From assembly GCA_900471925.1 (NCBI GenBank), contig UCGV01000010.1, positions 201,257 to 265,256 of the forward strand: DNA of 64,000 nt, in the 5' to 3' direction. The notes beneath the pieces are model-generated. The model was not told the DNA's origin. It made no database searches and saw only the letters and a list, made by a program, of their open reading frames with translations. Source of the stretch: Hyphomicrobiales bacterium. Its GTDB lineage: Bacteria; Pseudomonadota; Alphaproteobacteria; Rhizobiales; Rhizobiaceae. Positions 17,824-26,513 of the stretch are shown here, piece after piece (positions within the stretch are counted from its first letter, which is position 1; the number at the start of each line of letters is the position of its first letter). Made by a program: the position numbers and the translations under genes.

Positions 17824-19032
17824 ATGACGATCAGGGTGCAGGCGGAAGAGGCTTTACGGGGCGTCTATCGAAGCGTGCGCGGGCATGTGCTGCAGCGGCT
17901 CATCGTCAAGTCGCGGCTTGCATATAATCCGCGCCTGCCGGTCGAAGTCGTCGGCTATCTCTCGATGGCAGCGGGCGTCGGCGAATCCGCACGTCTCTGC
18001 GCTGCCGCGCTTTCGCAGGCGGGTCGTGAGGTGATGCTGGCAGATGTCAGCACCCATCCGGATGAAGGCAAGCTGGTGGAATGGGCAGCCGCACAGGTTT
18101 CCGGCGGCCAGGCGGGCAGCCGTATCTGGCATCTCAATCCGCCGATGCTGCCGCGTGCGATTCTCCGGCAGGGTCTCGGCAACTTCACTCGTGCCTTCAA
18201 TATCGGCTACTGGGCCTGGGAACTCGAAGTCGTGCCGGCGGAATGGCGCAACGCCATGCACTACATAAACGCCGTCTTCGTTCCCTCGGAGTTCACCAGA
18301 CGGGCAATCGCTCCGCATACGACCGCGCCCGTCATCGTCGTGCCGCATCCGGTGACCGAGCGGCCGGCTGCAGATGGCATCCGGCAGAAATTCGGAATTG
18401 CTGAGGATGCCTTTCTCGTGTCCTTCATCTTCAGCGCCGGCTCGTCGATCAATCGCAAAAACCCGCAGGCGGCGATCGATGCGTTCAGGCTGTTTCGCGC
18501 CGAATGTCCTGACGCTTTCCTGCTGATGAAGGCGAGCGGCAGCCCTGCCAGGGATGAGGTGCTTCGCACGCTCATGCGGTCCGTCGAGGGTGACCCTGCC
18601 ATCAGGATCGTGACCGATAATCTGGCAAGTTCGGAGATCAGCGGCATCATCCGCGAGTCCGACGTCTATCTTTCGTTGCATCGTTCGGAAGGTTTCGGCC
18701 TGACGGTCGCCGAGGCGATCATGCATCGCACGCCTGTTATCTCGACGGGATGGTCGGGCACATCCGATTTCTGCGATCCCGACAATACGTGGCTTGTCGC
18801 GCCTTCGCTCATTCCCGTCGTCGACGATCATCCGGAATTTGCCGATCTCAAGAATGCCGTCTGGGCCGATCCCTCGCCGCAGGCGGCGGCACTGCATCTG
18901 AAAAGTATCCATTCCGACCGCGACGGCGCGAAGCGGAAAGCGGAGCGCGCGCGCGATTATCTCATGCACCATCTTGCCGAGTACAGCTACGACAAGGCGC
19001 TTTCGAAGCTCGTGGCGATGCAGGCGAGCTAA
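17824..19032 (+). CDS. GT4-type glycosyltransferase
   Basis: GT-B fold glycosyltransferase of 402 residues. The C-terminal nucleotide-sugar motif is clear: LHRSEGFGLTVAEA (about 282-295), the E-x7-E signature of family 4, followed by PVISTGWSGTSDF. The N-terminal half includes GESARLCAAAL near 52-62. It transfers a sugar from an activated donor onto a growing glycan or lipid-linked acceptor; the sugar cannot be told from sequence. It starts 14 bases after the GH2 gene, within the same operon, and precedes the flippase fusion. Confidence 0.9.
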   Translation: MTIRVQAEEALRGVYRSVRGHVLQRLIVKSRLAYNPRLPVEVVGYLSMAAGVGESARLCAAALSQAGREVMLADVSTHPDEGKLVEWAAAQVSGGQAGSRIWHLNPPMLPRAILRQGLGNFTRAFNIGYWAWELEVVPAEWRNAMHYINAVFVPSEFTRRAIAPHTTAPVIVVPHPVTERPAADGIRQKFGIAEDAFLVSFIFSAGSSINRKNPQAAIDAFRLFRAECPDAFLLMKASGSPARDEVLRTLMRSVEGDPAIRIVTDNLASSEISGIIRESDVYLSLHRSEGFGLTVAEAIMHRTPVISTGWSGTSDFCDPDNTWLVAPSLIPVVDDHPEFADLKNAVWADPSPQAAALHLKSIHSDRDGAKRKAERARDYLMHHLAEYSYDKALSKLVAMQAS

Positions 19033-19121
19033 GCTGAGGGCGCTACTCCCCTTTATTTTAACATTTCCAATTTAGAGATGGCTTGATTTCGGCCGCACTG
19101 CGGCATGCGACGGATGGATGG

Positions 19122-22100
19122 ATGTCGAAGGGCATTATTGCAAATTCGATGATGAATGCGGCAGCGGGCATGCTGCTTCTGGTGACGGGGTTCGTGTCCT
19201 CGATCATAACCGCGCGCCTGCTCGGGCCGGAGGCCAACGGTATCGTCGCCTTTTCCCTCTGGCTGGTCGTCACGGGTGCCTCGATCGCCGAACTCGGCTC
19301 CAGCATCACGCTGCTGAAGACGCTGCCTCAGCTTTCGGCGCAGGGCTACAGCCTCCAGCAGCGCAGGGGCTTTGCCTCCATCCTCGTCACCTTCATGGTC
19401 TGCTCCACGCTGGTGCTGCTCGGGCTCTACGCATTGTTCTTCCTGACGTCGGAGGAGATGCACTGGGCTGACACCGCGCCTTCGGTGGCGATGGTCACCG
19501 CTATCCTTTTCTTCGTCCAGGCGATCGGTTCCTTCGTCAAGTTTTACCTGATCGGTGAAAAGCGCCTCGGCACTTTCTTCCAGCTGACGCTGGTCGTTTC
19601 GATCTTTCAGCTCGTGGGCGTCGGGGTGGGCGCCGTCTTTTACGGCGTGCAGGGGGTACTTGTCGGCTATGCGCTCGGCCAGCTCGTGCTTTTCGTCGCA
19701 ACGATGCCGATCCTCTTTACCCGTCGTGACCGTTGCGGCGTCTCGCTCAAATATCTAGCGTCTTCTTCCGTCATCCTGTCGATGCAGTTCATCATCGATT
19801 CGATCTTCCTCAACCGTATCGAACTGCTCTTCCTGCAGCAGTTCTGGTCGGTGGAAATGGTCGGCTTTTATGCCGCGGGCCTGTCGATCGCCAATATCGC
19901 GTTGCAGCTTCCCATCCAGATGAGCGGCAGTCTTCTGCCCTATTATTCGGAACGGCGGCACACGAGCGCCGACTCGAAATTTCCGGTCGAAGCCTTTGCT
20001 GCCGTCATCCGCAGCATGGCCTATATCGTGCTTCCCATGAGCCTTGGACTGGCTGCTATCTCCAGCGAGCTGGTGCACGTGGTCTTCGGTGCAGCCTTCG
20101 ACCGAAGCGGCGGGGTCGTCGCCCTGCTTGCGCTCGTCGCGCCCGCCTACACGTTCATGCAGGTTCTCAGCCTATATTTGCTTTCAATCGAGAAGGCCAA
20201 TGTCAGGTTGAAAATCAGTGTGATTGGTGGCCTTCTGATGGTAGTGGGTTGTTTACTCATCGTACCTAGTCTTGCCGCCGAGGGTGCCGCGCTTGTGCGC
20301 ATAGCCGTATTTGTTGCGATGTCGGTAATGATGGTCAGACAAACCGGATTCGGGGCTCAGCTTTCCGGGCTTTATCTCAGTCTTGCGAAGATTTCTGTCG
20401 CTGCGGTCTTCTGTGCTTGCGGTGCCATTGCTGCATTGGATTTGGTTCAGGGGCCGGTTGGTCTTGTCGTTGCCATCATCGCCGGCACGTTTACCTATTT
20501 CGCTGCGCTCAAGATCTTCCGTGCCGTACCGGCCGAGGATATTCAGGTGCTGCGCTCGATCCTTGAGAAAATGCCGGCCCTGCTGCAGGGGCCAACGAGA
20601 CGCATGGTCAATTTCATCACGCCACCCACGCCCCAAGGGGGAGAGAAGACGCCCGATAACGAAGAATTCTCGCGCGAGCCGGCAGAAGGTGCGGGCCGCG
20701 CTGCCGCCCTTCCCGTCGCCTTCGAGGACACGATCGGTCTGTTCATGCCGGAGAAACCCGGTATCGCAAAACGTTCGGCCGCGGTTCTATTCCTCAGCCC
20801 CTGGGGCTTCGAGGAAATGTGTACGCGCAAATTCTATCGTGTAGCGGCCGAGCATTTTTCCGATATCGGCGTGCCGAGCCTGCGTTTCGATTACACGGGC
20901 ACAGGCGACGCGCTCGATTTCGGTAACCGGACCCCGAGCCTGGAAATCTGGACGAATTCCATCCGCCTGGCTGCGGCGAAGCTCAAGTCGTTCAGCGGCT
21001 GCTCGCATATCATTCTCGTCGGTCAGGGGCTCGGCGGCACGCTCGCGCATCTCTCTGGTCAGGCGATCGAAGGAATCGACAGCGTGGTGCTGCTGGCGCC
21101 GGTCCTGAACGGCAGGGGACATCTGCGCGAAATCAATATGTGGTCGCGGATCATCCATGCCGATCTTGGCCTGGCCAAGGAGCACGCGCCGAGTGCGCAG
21201 GTACAGATCGCCGGACTGACGCTGCCCGACGCAATTGCTGCGGAAATCGGCAAACTCAATATCAGCGCGCCGCAGCACCTGGCGGCGCCGAATTACCTTA
21301 TTCTCGAGCGCCCGGTTCGCGCCGATGATACTGGCTTTGCCGAGGCACTGAAGGCGCTGGGCGGCAATGTCGATCAGCGTGTTTTCGAAGGTTACGACGA
21401 ACTGGTCACGAACCCGCTTTTTGCGAAGACACCGATGGCGGTCGTCGAACTGCTTACGGAATGGCTGATCACCAACACCTCGCTTGCCGCACCGACGGAT
21501 CACTCCGTGCAGTCTGTTGAAAACCAGCCGCTGGTTGGCGACGGCTTTGAGGAAATTCCCGTTCGTTTCGGCGCCTTCCAGCATCTGATCGGTGTCGTCA
21601 GCCGGCCGCAGGGTGCGATTGTTGGCAATGCCGTCCTCTTCATGTCGACGGCTTATGATCGGCATGCCGGTTGGGGACGAACGACCGTCGACATGGCGCG
21701 TGAACTGGCCCGCCAGGGCGTTGTTTCGCTGCGTTTCGACTCCGCCAATGTCGGCGACAGCGTTCCGCGTCCTGACGCGCCCGAACAGGTTCTCTATTCT
21801 GCGACGCAGACGGAAGATGCGCTTGCTTCGCTCGATCTGCTTGAAGGCTTCGCTGCGGGACCGGTCATGGTCGCCGGGCGCTGCAGTGGTGGTTATGTGG
21901 CGCTACGCGCCGGCATCCAAGACGAGCGCCTGAAGGCGATCGTCTCCATCAATCCTTTTGTGTACTACTGGGATCCGGACATGCCGGTCCGGCGCGAGCA
22001 TGTCGTTTCGGTTCCGCGAAGCGTCGATGATTACGGCCAGCGGATGATGCGGCTCGACACGGTCAAGCGGCTGTTCCGGGGTGAGGTCGATGTCTTTGCC

Positions 22101-22433
22101 GCCTTGCAGAATATCTGCATCGCGATCGGCCGGCGCTTGTCACCGCGCATTGCACCGCTCCTCGAGCTCGTTCCAGGCCGTCGTCATGTGGCGCGCCAGG
22201 TGCGGCAGACCTTTGCTGCACTAGGCAAGCGCAAGGTGCCTTTGACGCTGATCTACAGCGAAGGTGATGTCGGTCTCGACCACATGTATTTCCATTTTGG
22301 TCCACGTGCGGAGAAGTTCGCCCGGCATCCAAATGTCAGGCTAGTGATGCTGCAGGATGCCGATCACAACCTGACGCCGCCCGAAACGCGCAGGCTGGTG
22401 CTGGATGAGATTATCAGGCTGGCGAAGGCCTGA
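19122..22433 (+). CDS. Oligosaccharide flippase fused to two alpha/beta-hydrolase domains
   Basis: Three-part protein of about 1103 residues. Residues about 1-470 form a Wzx/MATE-type polysaccharide flippase with some 12-14 membrane helices (starts MSKGIIANSMMNAAAGM). A linker near 480-520 leads to a first alpha/beta-hydrolase domain (about 525-765) whose nucleophile elbow reads GQGLG, with Gly636 at the nucleophile position. A second such domain (about 790-1090) has GRCSG with Cys921 in the nucleophile position, as in PHA synthases, dienelactone hydrolases and some exosortase-associated hydrolases. ATG 19122 follows GGATGGA; a TTG at 19083 is also open. It is last in the operon. Acyl transfer coupled to glycan export is a reasonable but unproven idea. 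Confidence 0.88.
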   Translation: MSKGIIANSMMNAAAGMLLLVTGFVSSIITARLLGPEANGIVAFSLWLVVTGASIAELGSSITLLKTLPQLSAQGYSLQQRRGFASILVTFMVCSTLVLLGLYALFFLTSEEMHWADTAPSVAMVTAILFFVQAIGSFVKFYLIGEKRLGTFFQLTLVVSIFQLVGVGVGAVFYGVQGVLVGYALGQLVLFVATMPILFTRRDRCGVSLKYLASSSVILSMQFIIDSIFLNRIELLFLQQFWSVEMVGFYAAGLSIANIALQLPIQMSGSLLPYYSERRHTSADSKFPVEAFAAVIRSMAYIVLPMSLGLAAISSELVHVVFGAAFDRSGGVVALLALVAPAYTFMQVLSLYLLSIEKANVRLKISVIGGLLMVVGCLLIVPSLAAEGAALVRIAVFVAMSVMMVRQTGFGAQLSGLYLSLAKISVAAVFCACGAIAALDLVQGPVGLVVAIIAGTFTYFAALKIFRAVPAEDIQVLRSILEKMPALLQGPTRRMVNFITPPTPQGGEKTPDNEEFSREPAEGAGRAAALPVAFEDTIGLFMPEKPGIAKRSAAVLFLSPWGFEEMCTRKFYRVAAEHFSDIGVPSLRFDYTGTGDALDFGNRTPSLEIWTNSIRLAAAKLKSFSGCSHIILVGQGLGGTLAHLSGQAIEGIDSVVLLAPVLNGRGHLREINMWSRIIHADLGLAKEHAPSAQVQIAGLTLPDAIAAEIGKLNISAPQHLAAPNYLILERPVRADDTGFAEALKALGGNVDQRVFEGYDELVTNPLFAKTPMAVVELLTEWLITNTSLAAPTDHSVQSVENQPLVGDGFEEIPVRFGAFQHLIGVVSRPQGAIVGNAVLFMSTAYDRHAGWGRTTVDMARELARQGVVSLRFDSANVGDSVPRPDAPEQVLYSATQTEDALASLDLLEGFAAGPVMVAGRCSGGYVALRAGIQDERLKAIVSINPFVYYWDPDMPVRREHVVSVPRSVDDYGQRMMRLDTVKRLFRGEVDVFAALQNICIAIGRRLSPRIAPLLELVPGRRHVARQVRQTFAALGKRKVPLTLIYSEGDVGLDHMYFHFGPRAEKFARHPNVRLVMLQDADHNLTPPETRRLVLDEIIRLAKA

Positions 22434-22448
22434 GAGTTTTCTGATTTT

Positions 22449-23615
22449 CTAGGCGGTAATGCCGATCGACCGGTAGAGATCGATGTAGCGCTCGGCGACT
22501 GCATCCCACGAATAGGCGTGGGCGGCTTCAATCAGACTGCCGCGCAGGGCCGTCCCTTGATCGCGGACATTCCGATAGCCCTGTTCGAGCGCATCGGCGG
22601 CCGCTTCCGGGTTGGTAAAATCAGCGAGAAGGATCGCGTCGTGCCGCCCGGCAAGCACGCGGTAGGCCTCGTTGGAATTCAGCACCGGCTGTAGTCCGGC
22701 GCTCATGGCTTCGAGCGCAACGATACCGAAGCCCTCATATTCCGAGGCGGAAGCCATGAGTGATGCCTTGGCTATGATATCCCGGATCGTTTTATTGTCC
22801 GGCGAAACAGTCAGGGTCACGGACGTTTGCAGCGACCTTGCGGCAATTTCTCGCTTCACGTCGGTGGCATCGAGATCGGATTCGGCGCCGATGATGTCGA
22901 GATGCCAGTCGGAATTGCGCCTGACGAGTGCTGCCATTGCATCCAGCAGAAGATCAAGCCGCTTGTTTACGGAGAAGCGGCCGATGGTAACGATGCGCCG
23001 CTCCGGCGCGCGCGAGGCTGCGTCGGCGAATTTGCCGATATCGGCACCGTTTTCGATGGCGATGCCATCGGGGGCAATCCGGATGAACTGGCTGAGATCG
23101 GAAGCGCTGCAGCAGACGACGCGGCGGTAGGCGCTCGCCGAGAGCCGTGTCAGCGTCCGGAACCAGATTTTTTTGATCGTCAGGAATTTCTTCGTGTGAA
23201 AGAAACCGCCATGGGTGGTAACGACCATGGGCTTGCGGTGCAGGAACCTGCCCCAGGCGAGCACATCGAAGAAGAAATCGATGGCGTGGACATGGATGAG
23301 ATCGGCATCTCCGAGATGGCGAAATACTTGCGGCGCAACCGGGTAACGGCTGCTGCCTGACCAGGGTATGCGGATAACCTCGATGCCGTCGATGGTTTCG
23401 CGTTCCGGAAGCTTGTGGTCAGCAGCCGTGAAGAGGGAATTAAGCGTGACGACACGCACGCGATATCCGCGTTTCAGTGTCTGGCGGGCAAGATTGGCAA
23501 CCACATCTTCTAGACCGCCGCGGTTGGGCAGGAACTGCCGCACGACATGCACAATGAGCGGCGCAGCTTTCGGCTGCGGCCTGTTCTCAACGGTCTCTTT
23601 CATGGAGACGGACAT
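22449..23615 (-). CDS. GT4-type glycosyltransferase
   Basis: Glycosyltransferase of 388 residues. The N-terminal acceptor-side motif is RQFLPNRGGLEDVV (about 27-40), and the family 4 donor motif is SEYEGFGIVALEAMSAG (about 291-307) with the E-x7-E pattern. It converges on the flippase fusion with only 15 bases between stop codons, so it is transcribed separately but clearly belongs to the same glycan locus. Donor and acceptor sugars are unknown. The start near GGTGGGAA at the ATG could alternatively be four codons inside. Confidence 0.9.
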   Translation of the reverse strand: MSVSMKETVENRPQPKAAPLIVHVVRQFLPNRGGLEDVVANLARQTLKRGYRVRVVTLNSLFTAADHKLPERETIDGIEVIRIPWSGSSRYPVAPQVFRHLGDADLIHVHAIDFFFDVLAWGRFLHRKPMVVTTHGGFFHTKKFLTIKKIWFRTLTRLSASAYRRVVCCSASDLSQFIRIAPDGIAIENGADIGKFADAASRAPERRIVTIGRFSVNKRLDLLLDAMAALVRRNSDWHLDIIGAESDLDATDVKREIAARSLQTSVTLTVSPDNKTIRDIIAKASLMASASEYEGFGIVALEAMSAGLQPVLNSNEAYRVLAGRHDAILLADFTNPEAAADALEQGYRNVRDQGTALRGSLIEAAHAYSWDAVAERYIDLYRSIGITA

Positions 23616-23718
23616 TTCCCACCTATTCTCTATGGGAATGACCAGCCATGCTTGCCGTTAAGGTGCGGTATATGGCGATGTACTGCGTATGGCTTTATTA
23701 GCGAAATGGTTAATCGCC

Positions 23719-23955
23719 TCAGAATGCCTTGAAGGTCAGAGTCGTCAGCGAACGGATGATACCGGGGATATTGGCGATGTTGTCGTTGATGAACTTGCCG
23801 ATATCCTGGCCTTCCTCGATGTAGACCTTGAGCAGCAGGTCGTAATTGCCTGATGTCGAGTAGAGCTCCGAAACCAGTTCGGTCTTGTAGATGGCGTCGG
23901 CGACCTCATAGGTCTTGCCGGGGGCGCACTGGAGCTGGACGAAGATCGGCTTCAT
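23719..23955 (-). CDS. Stand-alone Lrp/AsnC ligand-binding (RAM) domain protein
   Basis: Small protein of 78 residues consisting only of the effector-binding half of Lrp/AsnC regulators, with no helix-turn-helix. Features are FVQLQCAPGKTYEVADAI at the start, the turn SGNYDLLLKVYIE (about 35-47) and the C-terminal strand SLTTLTFKAF. Such free-standing domains form oligomers that bind amino acids and may modulate full-length Lrp proteins. AGGAA lies at correct spacing before ATG 23955. It lies downstream of the LysR gene on the same strand, 70 bases apart. Confidence 0.88.
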   Translation of the reverse strand: MKPIFVQLQCAPGKTYEVADAIYKTELVSELYSTSGNYDLLLKVYIEEGQDIGKFINDNIANIPGIIRSLTTLTFKAF

Positions 23956-24025
23956 GGGAATTTCCTGCATCGAATTCTGATGGCGCGCATAATGGTCGAA
24001 ACCGCTGTCGCGATGCAAGCCTTCC

Positions 24026-24934
24026 TTACGCCTGCTGGTCCGAACGAGCTTCCGAGACGATCCAGTCGCGGAATGCGGCAAGCGGGGCGTAGTCGGCGCG
24101 CTCCGGCGGAAAGGCGAGGTAGTACCGTTCGCGGCTTTCCATCTCCCGATCGATGGCAGCGACGAGATCACCGCGTTTCAGTTCCTCCTGCATCAGGAAG
24201 GTCGGGAGCAGGGCGATGCCGAGACCGGCGATCGCCGCCTGCGCTGCCGTCGCAAACTGGTCGAACAGCATGCCGTGAACATTTTCGAAGGCGACGCCAT
24301 TATCCGCAAACCAGCGCTCCCAGGCGTCTGGCCGGGTCGTCAGATGCAGGAGCGGTGCCGTCAGCAAGTCTTCCGGCCGGGAGATCGAGTTGCGCTTGAG
24401 GAATACAGGGCTGCACGCCGGCAGTGTGCGCTCCGACATCAGGAAGGCGAGTTCGGCGCCCGGCCAGTGCGGATGGCCGAAGTGAATCGCAGCATCGATG
24501 GAATCGAGGCGGAAATCGAAAGAAGAAAGCCGCGTGACGAGATTGATGGTGACGCCCGGATTGACGGCAAGAAAGCGGCCGAGGCGCGGTGCCAGCCAGC
24601 GCGTGCCGAAGGTCGGCAGGATGGCGAGGTTCAACGTGCCACCATGCGGATTGGCGCGCAGATTCAGCGACGCGCTGGAAATGCGCCGCAGCGCTTCACG
24701 GATCTCGCGCGCATAGGCGTCGCCGGCAAGAGTGAGGCGCACGGTTTGGCGCTCGCGCAGGAAGAGTTCGACGCCAAGCTGTTCTTCCAGCGCCTTGATC
24801 TGGCGACTGACGGCGCTCTGCGTCAGGTCGAGTTCGCGGGCGGCGGCCGTGACACTGCCGGTGCGAGCCACCGCCTCGAAGGCGGCGAGATGCGAAATCG
24901 ATGGTAGAAAACGCCTTGGTGAGAGCATGATCAT
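24026..24934 (-). CDS. LysR-family transcriptional regulator
   Basis: Regulator of 302 residues with an N-terminal winged helix (about 10-70: VARTGSVTAAARELDLTQSAVSRQ split across the helix-turn-helix) and a substrate-binding domain of the GcvA-like type (about 95-295). It is divergent from hglS with about 100 bases between, the usual arrangement for a LysR protein controlling its neighbour. The likely inducer is an intermediate of lysine or 2-oxoadipate breakdown; this is inferred from context. Start could be ATG 24934 or 24928. Confidence 0.92.
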   Translation of the reverse strand: MIMLSPRRFLPSISHLAAFEAVARTGSVTAAARELDLTQSAVSRQIKALEEQLGVELFLRERQTVRLTLAGDAYAREIREALRRISSASLNLRANPHGGTLNLAILPTFGTRWLAPRLGRFLAVNPGVTINLVTRLSSFDFRLDSIDAAIHFGHPHWPGAELAFLMSERTLPACSPVFLKRNSISRPEDLLTAPLLHLTTRPDAWERWFADNGVAFENVHGMLFDQFATAAQAAIAGLGIALLPTFLMQEELKRGDLVAAIDREMESRERYYLAFPPERADYAPLAAFRDWIVSEARSDQQA

Positions 24935-24947
24935 TCCATTTCAGAAT
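24933..24947. promoter_or_regulatory. Putative LysR box in the lysR-hglS intergenic region
   Basis: ATTC-N7-GAAT dyad (24933-24936 and 24944-24947) overlaps the LysR start, between two divergent genes. It has the T-N11-A form of LysR boxes. Assignment is by pattern and position only. Confidence 0.45.
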
Positions 24948-25037
24948 GAACTATTTCCGAAACGTCGATATTCACTGTGTTGATGGCCTTGTAAAGAACT
25001 TCATCCTGCAAAATCGGAATGAACGCGGAGTTTCTTC

Positions 25038-26444
25038 ATGCCCGGCGCTTTCGTCTCCACGGATCGCATCCGTTCGCTTTTCACCGAAGCCATGTCGCAG
25101 ATGTACCGGACGGAGGTGCCGCAATACGGCACGCTGATCGAGCTCGTGGGGGAGGTCAACGCCGAAGTCCTCGCGGGAGACCAGGAACTCAGCGAGCGGC
25201 TTCGGCGTGCGGGCGAGCTTGAGCGCATCGATGTCGAGCGCCATGGGGCGATCCGCTTGGGAACCGCCGAAGAGCTGTTCACCATTCGCCGGCTCTTTGC
25301 CGTGATGGGTATGCAATCGGTCGGCTATTACGATCTTTCGGTCGCCGGCGTACCCGTGCATTCCACCTGTTTCAGGCCGATCGATGAGGCGGCGTTGAAC
25401 GTCAACCCGTTCCGCGTCTTCACGTCGTTGTTGCGCCTCGAACTGATCGAAGATGAGGAGCTGCGCGCCGAAGCCGCCGCAATTCTGGCCAGACGGCGCA
25501 TCTACACACCGCGTGCCATCGCGCTCACCGAGCAGCACGAGAAGGCTGGCGGGTTGACGGAGGCGGAAGCAAGCGAGTTCGTCGCCGAGGCGTTGGAAAC
25601 CTTCCGCTGGCACGGCGAGGCGACCGTTAGTGCCGAGACCTACAAGCGCCTGCACGATACGCATCGCCTCATTGCCGATGTCGTCAGCTTCAAGGGGCCG
25701 CATATCAATCACCTGACGCCGCGCACGCTCGACATCGACGAAGTGCAGCGGCGCATGCCGGCGCGCGGCATCACGCCGAAAGCCGTCATCGAAGGCCCGC
25801 CGCGGCGCGATTGCGATATCCTGCTGCGGCAGACAAGCTTCAAGGCACTCGAAGAGCCGATCGCTTTCACCGGTAATGGCGGAGCGACGGCAGGTACACA
25901 TACGGCGCGTTTCGGCGAGATCGAACAGCGCGGCGTCGCGCTGACGGCCAAGGGCCGGGCGCTCTACGACCAATTGCTGGCTTCAGTGCGCGGTGAAGTG
26001 CAGGTAGGCGCATCGGGTGCGAAGGCCGGCGACTATGTTGCCGAGCTTGCCGAACGTTTCAAGGCGTTGCCTGACAGCTGGGATCAGATGCGGCGCGAGG
26101 GGCTTGCCTTCTTCCGGTATTTTGCGACGCCCGAGGGGCGTGCGGCGAAGGGGCGGCTGCCATCGGATCCGGAAGCCCTGATCGCGGAGGGTTATCTGCG
26201 TTTCGATCCTGTCATCTACGAAGATTTCCTGCCCGTCAGTGCGGCCGGTATCTTCCAGTCCAACCTCGGTACGGATCAGCAGCAGAATTATGCGACGCGT
26301 TCGAACCGGGCTGCGTTCGAGGAGGCTCTTGGCGCAAAGGTGCAGGACGAGCTGGAGCTTTATGCCGAGCGACAGGCTGCTTCGCTTGAAATGGCGATGG
26401 AGACACTTGGCCTTTCCAGTCTGAAGCTGAAGACCGTCGCCTGA
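25038..26444 (+). CDS. hglS: 2-oxoadipate dioxygenase/decarboxylase (DUF1338, YdcJ-like)
   Basis: Fe(II)-dependent enzyme of 468 residues converting 2-oxoadipate to D-2-hydroxyglutarate in bacterial lysine catabolism. The metal-site His69 and substrate-binding Arg73 lie in VERHGAIRLG, one residue shifted from the His70/Arg74 of the Pseudomonas putida enzyme as I recall it. The N-terminus (DRIRSLFTEAMSQMYRTEVPQY) is characteristic; it is shown here only for family recognition. It is followed by an amino acid oxidase and an ALDH7-type dehydrogenase, which together make a pipecolate to aminoadipate to 2-oxoadipate route plausible. Confidence 0.92.
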   Translation: MPGAFVSTDRIRSLFTEAMSQMYRTEVPQYGTLIELVGEVNAEVLAGDQELSERLRRAGELERIDVERHGAIRLGTAEELFTIRRLFAVMGMQSVGYYDLSVAGVPVHSTCFRPIDEAALNVNPFRVFTSLLRLELIEDEELRAEAAAILARRRIYTPRAIALTEQHEKAGGLTEAEASEFVAEALETFRWHGEATVSAETYKRLHDTHRLIADVVSFKGPHINHLTPRTLDIDEVQRRMPARGITPKAVIEGPPRRDCDILLRQTSFKALEEPIAFTGNGGATAGTHTARFGEIEQRGVALTAKGRALYDQLLASVRGEVQVGASGAKAGDYVAELAERFKALPDSWDQMRREGLAFFRYFATPEGRAAKGRLPSDPEALIAEGYLRFDPVIYEDFLPVSAAGIFQSNLGTDQQQNYATRSNRAAFEEALGAKVQDELELYAERQAASLEMAMETLGLSSLKLKTVA

Positions 26445-26513
26445 AATTCGGCTGCTTCCGCAGGCGCGGGAGCAGCGCTAGAGTGCCGATTTCGTTCCTG
26501 ACTGGACTGTCCG

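Noticed and set aside
20640..20700. Possible frameshift or gene-merge point between flippase and hydrolase parts
   Set aside because: The frame runs without interruption through a hydrophilic linker, and no ribosome site with a start codon appears at the hydrolase boundary, so I treat it as a true fusion.
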